From the NCBI GenBank assembly GCA_017525855.1, contig JAFXSE010000084.1, positions 1 to 6,402 on the forward strand: a stretch of DNA of 6,402 bases, given 5' to 3'. A program made the translations under genes and the position numbers. This DNA is from Bacilli bacterium (lineage in GTDB: Bacteria > Bacillota > Bacilli > RF39 > UBA660). Shown piece by piece: positions 1-6,402 of the stretch. How positions within the stretch are numbered: position 1 is the stretch's first letter; every line of letters begins with the position of its first letter. The notes below the pieces were generated by a model. The model was given only the letters and a program-made list of their open reading frames with translations, did no database searches and had not been told where the DNA came from.

Positions 1-48
1 AGATTGTGGCTCTGTTATGCAAGGGTTCGACTCCCTTATTTCGCCCCA
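1..48 (+). tRNA. tRNA-His (GTG anticodon), 3' part only
   Basis: This is the 3' half of a histidine tRNA; its 5' half lies before the window. Bases 1-3 (AGA) and 11-15 (TCTGT) form the anticodon stem around the loop TTGTGGC (4-10), whose anticodon is GTG at 6-8. A five-base variable loop (16-20) follows. The T arm is AAGGG (21-25), loop TTCGACT (26-32), CCCTT (33-37). The 3' acceptor strand is ATTTCGC (38-44), then C at position 73 (45) and an encoded CCA (46-48). A C discriminator is characteristic of tRNA-His, where it pairs with G-1. Because the gene is cut by the window edge, I cannot say whether it is intact or whether an element boundary lies near it. Confidence 0.93.
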
Positions 49-60
49 TTTTGAAATCTC

Positions 61-86
61 GTCGAACTAAGCTATTTTGGTTCGAC
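61..86 (+). repeat. 10-bp inverted repeat echoing the tRNA T-arm
   Basis: GTCGAACTAA (61-70) pairs with TTGGTTCGAC (77-86), with one G-T wobble and a six-base loop. The right arm plus the next base contains GGTTCGACT (79-87), a copy of tRNA bases 24-32. It lies 12 bases after the tRNA CCA and has no T-run, so it is not an intrinsic terminator by itself. Its function is unknown; it could be a processing hairpin or a remnant of a duplicated tRNA end. Confidence 0.5.
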
Positions 87-101
87 TGTAGATACATGTA
101 T

Positions 102-129
102 AAAGTTTTTCGAAAGAAAAACTTTTTTT
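102..129 (+). terminator. intrinsic terminator downstream of tRNA-His
   Basis: AAAGTTTTTC (102-111) and GAAAAACTTT (116-125) form a perfect 10-bp stem closed by a GAAA tetraloop (112-115). A T-run at 123-129 overlaps the end of the right arm. It lies about 50 bases after the tRNA and before the first protein gene, so it most likely ends the tRNA transcript. The A/T-rich left arm and T-rich right side make it weaker in the opposite direction. Confidence 0.8.
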
Positions 130-155
130 GTGTTTAAGAAAAGGAGATGGTTAAA

Positions 156-425
156 ATGATAAACATAATTGAAAAAAAGTTAGAGATTGATGAAGGAGCT
201 AAAAAAAGGTTTGAATTCATTGGTGATTTCACTGGATATAAGCCCAAGTATATTAATGGAAGTATAAGGGATATTGATAGGACTAATATAAGTTATATTG
301 AGCCTCATAGGATTATATTTAAAGATATTACGTTCTTATACTTTAATTATACTAATGAAGTTTATGTAGAAAATTTAGAGAAAAAGATAAGGATTAATGA
401 AATAGAATCCTATCTAAATGCCTAA
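156..425 (+). CDS. hypothetical protein, 89 aa
   Basis: I do not recognise this small soluble protein. The start is placed at ATG 156, which has AAGGAG (141-146) nine bases upstream. The in-frame ATG at 147 directly abuts that ribosome binding site and is unlikely. The protein begins MINIIEKKLEIDEG and ends in NEIESYLNA. It has alternating charged and aromatic/isoleucine residues in the middle (HRIIFKDITFLYFNY, roughly residues 50-65), which suggests a beta-rich core with a short C-terminal helix. There is no signal peptide or membrane segment. It sits between the tRNA terminator and the promoter of the recombinase operon, so it may be either a host gene or the outermost gene of the element. 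Confidence 0.65.
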   Translation: MINIIEKKLEIDEGAKKRFEFIGDFTGYKPKYINGSIRDIDRTNISYIEPHRIIFKDITFLYFNYTNEVYVENLEKKIRINEIESYLNA

Positions 426-429
426 ACTA

Positions 430-457
430 TTGACTTTTAAAATAAAAGTGATATTAT
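430..457 (+). promoter_or_regulatory. sigma-70-type promoter of the recombinase operon
   Basis: TTGACT (430-435) and TATTAT (452-457) are separated by 16 bases of AT-rich DNA. They begin five bases after the stop codon of the preceding gene. Transcription would start near 464, about 38 bases before the first well-supported start codon at 502. A small hairpin with a GUAA loop, AGAG/CTCT (472-483), lies in the resulting leader. Confidence 0.6.
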
Positions 458-501
458 AAATAACCAATGAAAGAGGTAACTCTAGAAATGGAGGTACATC
501 T

Positions 502-630
502 ATGATTAAAAACAAACAAAAAATATTTATTTATAATATCGATTATTTAGAGGAGTCAGTAGTACATAGACTTTTAGGTACTGCTGTCTCCTCTTTTTTT
601 GTAAATCGAAAGGAAATATTAAATGAATAA
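502..630 (+). CDS. 42-aa leader-type small protein spanning an attenuator
   Basis: ATG 502 is preceded by GGAGG (490-494) with a seven-base gap, a strong ribosome binding site. The product begins MIKNKQKIFIYNIDYLEE and continues VVHRLLGTAVSSFF before ending in EILNE. I do not recognise a family. An intrinsic terminator (550-600) lies wholly within the coding region, and its T-run encodes two Phe codons. The stop overlaps the next start in ATGAATAA (623-630), which indicates translational coupling. The simplest reading is a leader gene whose translation decides whether RNA polymerase passes the terminator into the recombinase operon. It could also be a functional small protein in its own right. 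Confidence 0.6.
   Translation: MIKNKQKIFIYNIDYLEESVVHRLLGTAVSSFFVNRKEILNE
550..600 (+). terminator. intrinsic terminator / attenuator inside the leader gene
   Basis: The 16-base arm starting GAGGAGTCAG (550-565) pairs with the arm ending GTCTCCTC (578-593). There is one T-T mismatch and one G-T wobble, and the loop is 12 bases. Seven T residues (594-600) follow directly. It stands between the promoter at 430-457 and the recombinase genes, within the translated ORF at 502-630. A ribosome covering the left arm would block the hairpin, which is the standard layout of leader-peptide attenuation. I did not find a convincing alternative antiterminator pairing. Confidence 0.8.
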
Positions 631-812
631 GATTAGATTAGATGAAACAATAAATGAGGTTTTATATCTAAAACATATAAAAAATATTATAGACAGATTA
701 TATAAAGAAAAAAGTTTATTAACAGAAGAAGAACACAAGATAATTATTAACGAATGTGATAAAAGAATCCTTAAATGTGAAAGTGATTATGTAAATAAAA
801 AGGAGGAATACA

Positions 813-2841
<2,029 letters not shown>

Positions 2842-2846
2842 CCCGC

Positions 2847-2923
2847 AGATGATTGTATGCTCGCGTACAATCTTCTTAGAGGGTTAAATAGTTTGGCATC
2901 CCAATCTGGGAGCTCATACTATT
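2847..2923 (+). other. two tandem hairpins before the relaxase gene, candidate oriT
   Basis: Hairpin 1 pairs GATTGTATG (2851-2859) with CGTACAATC (2864-2872) around the loop CTCG. It extends by AGA/TCT (2847-2849 with 2874-2876) across a T-T mismatch. Hairpin 2 spans 2887-2923: AATAGT pairs with ACTATT, TG with CA, GC with GC and TCCCA with TGGGA, with small bulges. MobV relaxases nick at inverted repeats just upstream of their own gene, so this is where an oriT is expected. The 102-bp gap is also richer in GC than the flanks. Hairpin 2 is followed by TTCTTTT and might act as a weak terminator instead. I could not match a known nic sequence. Confidence 0.45.
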
Positions 2924-2943
2924 CTTTTAAAAGGAGGTAATAT

Positions 2944-3906
2944 ATGGAAACTTTAGCCTATTCATTTCATCTTGGTAATGACGGAAATAAGTCTAGAAAA
3001 GCAAAAGCAAAAAGTAAAAATAATTTAAGTGGCACTACCTCTTTTGCAAATAATGCTATTCAAAATTCTCAACAATTATCAAAAGTAAGTAATCATGATT
3101 TTAGAAAATATGATGGAGATACAGAATATATTTATGGACTTAGAGGAACTAATGATGTTGTATCGGATGTTAAAGAATTATATCTAGATATGTTTGAAGA
3201 AGCTAGAATAGAATATAACTCAAAACAATCAAGACCTAGTAGAATGATTAATGATTATTTTAAACATGTATCAGATGATGAACAAAAAGATTTAGCTTGT
3301 GAAATTATAATTGAACTTGGAAATAAAGATTTTTGGGATACAAAGAATCTAGATTATAAACAAAAAATGGTCAATGTATTTAATCAACAATTAAAGGATT
3401 TAGAACATAAAGCTCCAGATTTTAAAATATGCTCTGCAGTTGTTCACTTAGATGAAGGATCACCTCATATGCATGTTGTAGGAGTTCCAATTAAATATAA
3501 CAATACTAGAGGAATGAATATTCAAGTGGGTAAGTCTGCAGTCTTTACAAAAGAAAAACTTGAAAAATTACAAGACTATATGAGAGAAAAATGTATTAAT
3601 GCTTATAATGAGGTTTATGGATTAAATGATGAACACAAAGCTGAATTAAAAGAAAAACAAAAAGGTCGAGCATTTAATATACACGTTAAAGATATGGCAA
3701 ACTATAATGAAATAATGAATCAATTAGAAGTAAATAAAAAAAGTATTAAAGAATCAGATGAGTTAGTTGATAAAATTGATAAAACATCTAAAGAATTAGA
3801 TGAGATATTCTATGAAATTGAACCAGATGAATTTAATAATTATAAATTAACAGAAAAGCAAATAGTTAGATTTATTGAATTAAATGATGAAGTTCAAAGA
3901 ATGTAA
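2944..3906 (+). CDS. mobV: MobV/Pre-family relaxase, catalytic N-terminal part, 320 aa
   Basis: Relaxases of this family nick one strand at oriT and lead it into a recipient through a helper conjugation system. AAGGAGG (2931-2937) lies six bases before ATG 2944. The family signature is clear: HLDEGSPHMH, with H168, D170, E171, H175 and H177 as the expected metal-binding/active-site residues. An upstream NHDFRKY (H51) probably corresponds to the conserved His/Asn-Arg motif. The N terminus (LAYSFHLGND) followed by a Lys/Ser-rich stretch is compatible with the family. The frame ends at TAA 3904-3906 but continues open on the far side to 4365, so the ancestral protein was about 473 aa. The catalytic domain is complete, so the truncated form could still nick DNA, though its C-terminal region is lost. 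Confidence 0.88.
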   Translation: METLAYSFHLGNDGNKSRKAKAKSKNNLSGTTSFANNAIQNSQQLSKVSNHDFRKYDGDTEYIYGLRGTNDVVSDVKELYLDMFEEARIEYNSKQSRPSRMINDYFKHVSDDEQKDLACEIIIELGNKDFWDTKNLDYKQKMVNVFNQQLKDLEHKAPDFKICSAVVHLDEGSPHMHVVGVPIKYNNTRGMNIQVGKSAVFTKEKLEKLQDYMREKCINAYNEVYGLNDEHKAELKEKQKGRAFNIHVKDMANYNEIMNQLEVNKKSIKESDELVDKIDKTSKELDEIFYEIEPDEFNNYKLTEKQIVRFIELNDEVQRM

Positions 3907-4365
3907 GAAGTATTTTTAAGACTAAAAGAAATATATCAAAATATTAATAAAGTAAAAGGTAATGTAGAATATTTAAATAAACGAAATAATGAGTTAATTA
4001 AGAAAAATGATGAACTAGCTGATATGAATCAAAGATACGAAAGAAAAATAAAAAATTATGAAGGCTCAGAAGAATTATTAAAAACATATATCCATACAAA
4101 AGATAAAGAACATTTAGAATTAGTTACTTATCTTTGTAAACATGCTAATAGTCAAGACTACACTACTTCTAGATTCTATAAACAATTATCTGACGATTTA
4201 TATCAAAAAGGATTTATCAAAGATAAAGAACATAGTGTTATATTTAATCCTCCTAAAATTATTAATAGATCTGAAATAAATAAAGCTATTAATTCTATTA
4301 ATAAAGAAATGGAAGAAGCTGCAGAAGAATTCTATAAGACAAAATCTGACAATTATAGTATATAA
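3907..4365 (+). pseudogene. detached C-terminal part of the MobV relaxase
   Basis: This stretch reads on in the same frame as the relaxase directly after the TAA at 3904-3906, without any frameshift. About 152 codons precede the next stop. It begins EVFLRLKEIYQNINKVKGNV, a strongly heptad-like coiled coil that continues through KNDELADMNQRYERKIKNYE, then a more globular part ending FYKTKSDNYSI. MobV relaxases usually have such a coiled-coil C-terminal region involved in dimerisation. The first internal ATG (4024) has no ribosome binding site, so separate expression is unlikely. A single base change such as CAA to TAA would explain the break; a base-calling error is the alternative. Confidence 0.75.
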
Positions 4366-4373
4366 TATATTAT
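4346..4373 (+). promoter_or_regulatory. possible promoter of the retroelement cassette
   Basis: CTGACA (4346-4351) and TATTAT (4368-4373) are 16 bases apart, the same spacing as the recombinase-operon promoter. They lie at the end of the relaxase reading frame, 46 bases before the Avd gene start. The surrounding DNA is almost pure A/T, so chance matches are easy and the assignment is tentative. Confidence 0.3.
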
Positions 4374-4418
4374 ATAAAGCAATTGTATCTTGTGTTTGTT
4401 TTGGATTGGAGGAATACT

Positions 4419-5003
4419 GTGTTACAAGTAAGTAGGAATAATAATTTAAAAATCCCAAAAGAGATAGAAATAACTACTAAGAGCGCAAATAATGTAGAAG
4501 ATATTATTGAAACAAAAAAAGTAATTGCAATAGCTGAAGGTAGAAAATTTAATTCCAAAAGGGAAAAAGAAAAAGCTGAGGTGGAAGATAATGAAATAAA
4601 AATAATAGATAAACTCCCATTTAATGCAAATGATCTAGTTGTAATTACCGTAGTGAAGAAATTATGTGCTTATGTAATTACTATAACCGAAAAATCTCCT
4701 AAGAAATTTCGAGGAGTTTTTGTTAATAGAATGCAGAATTATTGCTTAGATACGATAGAATATTTATTAAAGGCAAATTTTATTAGAATTGATTCTGCTT
4801 TAAATAAAGAAAAAAGAGAGAGTTATCAAAGAGAAGCTATTGTTAAACTGAAATTATTGGGTTATGTTTCTATGGTTGCAGAATCATCAGGTTGTATTTT
4901 AACAAGGCAATATAAACAAATTTCAATGCAACTTGCTGAAGCCATTAATCTAATCACGAGTTGGAAGAAAAGTGATGATGAGAGATGGAAAAATAAAAAT
5001 TAG
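4419..5003 (+). CDS. avd: Avd-like four-helix-bundle protein of a DGR, 194 aa
   Basis: Avd is the accessory protein that binds the reverse transcriptase and template RNA in DGRs. The start is GTG 4419, with GGAGG (4408-4412) six bases upstream; the in-frame TTG at 4383 has no such site. The four-helix-bundle part begins near residue 70 and carries the recognisable stretch SPKKFRGVFVNRMQNYCLDT (about 93-112), then IEYLLKAN, KLKLLGYVSMVAE, QYKQISMQLAEAI and a terminal ITSWKKSD. Basic surface residues fit RNA/DNA binding. Typical Avd proteins are about 110-130 residues. Here roughly 70 extra residues precede the bundle, with a Lys/Glu-rich segment. An internal GTG (4581) would give a more usual length but has only a poor ribosome binding site. 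Confidence 0.82.
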   Translation: MLQVSRNNNLKIPKEIEITTKSANNVEDIIETKKVIAIAEGRKFNSKREKEKAEVEDNEIKIIDKLPFNANDLVVITVVKKLCAYVITITEKSPKKFRGVFVNRMQNYCLDTIEYLLKANFIRIDSALNKEKRESYQREAIVKLKLLGYVSMVAESSGCILTRQYKQISMQLAEAINLITSWKKSDDERWKNKN

Positions 5004-5052
5004 GATTTTAGGTTGAAAGGCCTTTAATTAAGGAGAAAATTTGTTTTTGTGT

Positions 5053-5164
5053 CGTTGCGTTTTTTAGAGCCACTCTCTTGACTCGCGCGCGCGTTGTTAA
5101 TAACAATGGTAATGATAACAACAACAATGTCAACAATCGTAATAATGGGGCTCGTCCAGATTCA
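5053..5164 (+). repeat. DGR template repeat (TR), adenine-rich core 5099-5146
   Basis: Read in the frame starting at 5099, the core holds 12 AAT/AAC codons out of 16, with 25 adenines in 48 bases. The spelled pattern is NNNGNDNNNNVNNRNN followed by GARPDS. AAY codons are the hallmark of DGR templates because adenine changes in them can never give a stop. The flank before the core is nearly free of adenine and GC-rich (gagccactctcttgactcgc, then an alternating CG run), so few positions there could vary. The GC-rich segment ggggctcgtccag after the core is where an initiation-of-mutagenic-homing element would be expected. The frame is open from 5012 to the TAA at 5216 but has no plausible start, so the TR is non-coding. 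Outer limits are estimates without the variable repeat. Confidence 0.85.
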
Positions 5165-5304
5165 CTTTTGAAGGAATTAGTTATAATTCAAAAAACAGAT
5201 CAGAGAAATATATTTTAAGTAAAATATATCAGTATTGTAAGGTGAAGGAATTTTCTTCTTTTCCAATCGCTAACAGATTAAATCTTAGTGCGATAGAAAA
5301 ATAA
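5146..5304 (+). other. sense-looking open frame between TR and RT, possible gene remnant
   Basis: The frame from 5146 to the TAA at 5302-5304 is open with natural-looking codons and amino acids, for example RFTFEGISYNSKNRSEKYIL followed by KEFSSFPIANRLNLSAIEK. It has no ATG start and no usable ribosome binding site, and its 5' end runs into the template repeat, where the frame is closed by TAA (5143-5145). It may be the 3' end of a gene into which the template repeat region was placed, or simply RNA sequence that happens to be open. I do not recognise the protein. Confidence 0.25.
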
Positions 5305-5382
5305 AAGAACACTCACACAACCAACGGGTTTTAACTCTTTGCGCGTTATAAGGGGTGTTCATTTTATTTGGAGGTAAATATT
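5166..5382 (+). ncRNA. structured spacer between template repeat and reverse transcriptase
   Basis: In studied DGRs the template RNA continues from the TR into the spacer before the reverse transcriptase gene, and this part is needed for cDNA priming. Three inverted repeats are visible here. GAATTA/TAATTC has loop GTTA (5174-5189). ATATATTTTA/TAAAATATAT has a two-base centre (5208-5229). A long stem pairs ATAAAAGAACACTC (5301-5314) with GGGTGTTC-A-TTTTAT (5353-5367), 14 bp with one wobble and one bulged A. Inside its loop, AACC/GGTT closes an AACG tetraloop (5319-5330). The long stem ends three bases before the ribosome binding site of the reverse transcriptase, so it may also affect translation. 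The RNA ends are not determined. Confidence 0.5.
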
Positions 5383-6402
5383 ATGAATTTGAGTGAAATA
5401 TTTTCATTTGAAAATCTATATAGTGCATATAAACATTGTAGAAATTCAAAGCAACATAAAGGGGAGGTTATAAGATTTGAATCAAATCTTTCCGTTAATA
5501 TAAGCAATTTAAGCAAGGAATTAATAAATAAAACTTATAAACTTGGTAAGTATAAAAAGTTCTATATCTACGAACCAAAAGAGAGATTGATTGAAGCCCT
5601 ACCCTTTAAAGATAGGGTAATGGTTAGATGCTTTTGTGACATTGTTTTAAGAGACAAGATTGAAGTGAAGTTAATATATGATAATTGTGCATGTAGAAAA
5701 AATAAAGGGACTACTTTTGCAATTAATCGATTACATATATTTTTAAGAAATGAGTATATGAAGAGTAAAGATAATAATATATATTTCTTAAAGTGTGATA
5801 TTTGTAAATATTTTCCAAGTATAAACCATGATATTTTGATAAGTATGCTAGAAAAGATTGACTTTTCCGATGATGAAATGTGGATTATGAAAAAACTTAT
5901 TAAAGAACAACCTGATAATGCAACTAAAGGGCTTCCTTTAGGTAACCAAACAAGTCAATGGTTTGCACTTTTATACCTAAATGGAGTTGATCATTTTATT
6001 AAGGAACAATTAAAAATAAAACATTATGTGAGATATATGGATGATATGATTTTAATACATAAAGATAAAGAATATTTGTCATTGTGTAAGAAAAAAATAG
6101 AAGAATATTGTAACAATATATTAGACCTAGAATTAAACGATAAAACTCAGATAGGGATGACTAAAAATGGTATTGATTTTTTGGGATACAGGCATATTAT
6201 AAATAGTAATGGTAAAATAATAGTAAAATTAAGGCATTCTTCAAAACAACGAATGAAGAAACATCTTAAGACTTTATATAAAATATATAATAATGGACTT
6301 GTAGATGATGAATATGTCTATCAAAGAAAAAATGCCTTCTATAATCATATAGAGTGGACTGCTGAAAGTAAAAGATTAAAAGATGAGGTTTTCCCCTTTG
6401 AA
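5383..6402 (+). CDS. DGR-type reverse transcriptase, 3' end beyond the window (340 codons seen)
   Basis: This enzyme copies the template RNA into adenine-mutagenised cDNA. GGAGG (5370-5374) stands eight bases before ATG 5383. Reverse transcriptase motifs occur in order: an early block RLIEALPFKDRVMVRCFCDI (about 68-87), motif A KCDICKYFPSI with catalytic D139, motif B GLPLGNQTSQWF (183-194), motif C YMDD (218-221) with D220/D221, and FLGYR (266-270). The SQ after LGNQT is typical of DGR enzymes, whereas group II intron enzymes have QGxxxSP. No maturase or endonuclease domain is seen. DGR reverse transcriptases are usually 300-450 residues, so the missing end should be short. It pairs with the upstream Avd protein and template repeat. 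Confidence 0.93.
   Translation, partial: MNLSEIFSFENLYSAYKHCRNSKQHKGEVIRFESNLSVNISNLSKELINKTYKLGKYKKFYIYEPKERLIEALPFKDRVMVRCFCDIVLRDKIEVKLIYDNCACRKNKGTTFAINRLHIFLRNEYMKSKDNNIYFLKCDICKYFPSINHDILISMLEKIDFSDDEMWIMKKLIKEQPDNATKGLPLGNQTSQWFALLYLNGVDHFIKEQLKIKHYVRYMDDMILIHKDKEYLSLCKKKIEEYCNNILDLELNDKTQIGMTKNGIDFLGYRHIINSNGKIIVKLRHSSKQRMKKHLKTLYKIYNNGLVDDEYVYQRKNAFYNHIEWTAESKRLKDEVFPFE

Larger units (their letters stand above)
4419..6402 (+). mobile_element. diversity-generating retroelement cassette (avd, template repeat, RT), incomplete
   Basis: The order Avd-like protein, adenine-rich template repeat, spacer and DGR-type reverse transcriptase is the known core of diversity-generating retroelements. 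The template RNA is copied with adenine-specific errors and the cDNA replaces a variable repeat at the 3' end of a target gene. No second copy of the template repeat core is present in the window, so the target gene must be outside it, most simply downstream of the reverse transcriptase, which is itself cut by the window end. Confidence 0.88.

Noticed and set aside
467..505. A 12-codon ORF ending in ATGA with the start of the 42-aa leader gene
   Set aside because: It would begin only a few bases after the predicted transcription start and has no ribosome binding site; the overlap may be chance.
4024..4365. Separate 113-aa gene starting at ATG 4024
   Set aside because: There is no ribosome binding site, and the frame runs continuously back to the relaxase stop at 3904-3906, so it is the tail of that gene.
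4383..4418. TTG 4383 as the start of avd
   Set aside because: No ribosome binding site precedes it, while GTG 4419 has GGAGG at ideal spacing.
4198..4558. Two overlapping minus-strand open frames opposite the relaxase tail and avd start
   Set aside because: They are phenylalanine/isoleucine-rich mirror products of A-rich coding DNA and lie antisense to well-supported frames.
5099..5146. The AAC/AAT run as a simple microsatellite
   Set aside because: The repeat is not periodic; GGT, GAT, GTC and CGT codons break it in the manner of a DGR template, next to avd and an RT.
5012..5218. Template repeat read as a protein-coding gene
   Set aside because: The frame is open for 68 codons but has no plausible start, and the AAY pattern is explained by its role as a DGR template.
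5383..6402. Group II intron or retron as the origin of the reverse transcriptase
   Set aside because: There is no maturase or endonuclease part, motif B has LGNQTSQ rather than QGxxxSP, and Avd plus a template repeat stand directly upstream.

Overview
The window looks like a low-GC Firmicute, probably a Clostridia member. It is strongly AT-rich, uses mostly AGA for arginine, has near-perfect AGGAGG-type ribosome binding sites and reads in the standard bacterial code (TGG for Trp, TGA as stop). It opens inside the 3' half of a histidine tRNA with an encoded CCA. All genes lie on the + strand. The window ends inside a reverse transcriptase gene.

Region 1 (1-425): 3' part of tRNA-His, a 10-bp hairpin that repeats part of its T-arm sequence, an intrinsic terminator, and a small unrecognised gene (156-425).

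Region 2 (430-2841): a sigma-70-type promoter drives a tightly coupled operon. It holds a 42-codon ORF with an intrinsic terminator buried inside it (likely attenuation), a SHOCT-like small protein, a 43-aa ribbon-helix-helix-like protein in an overlapping frame with its own perfect ribosome binding site, and a large serine recombinase of the TnpX/integrase type. Three of the gene junctions are overlaps.

Region 3 (2842-4365): an intergenic stretch with two tandem hairpins, a good oriT candidate, followed by a MobV/Pre-type relaxase. The relaxase frame is interrupted by one in-frame TAA at 3904-3906. The catalytic domain remains intact, but about 150 residues of C-terminal region are cut off. 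Together, regions 2 and 3 have the layout of an integrative mobilisable element of the Tn4451 kind (serine recombinase plus Mob relaxase).

Region 4 (4419-6402): a diversity-generating retroelement (DGR). It contains an Avd-like four-helix-bundle protein with an unusual N-terminal extension, a template repeat whose core is 12 AAY codons out of 16, a structured spacer, and a DGR-type reverse transcriptase (YMDD; LGNQTSQ in place of the group II QGxxxSP) that runs off the window. The variable repeat and its target gene are not in the window. A DGR sitting directly behind a recombination and mobilisation module suggests a hypermutation cassette carried by a transferable element. This pairing, the missing target and the hidden small genes are the points most worth following up.
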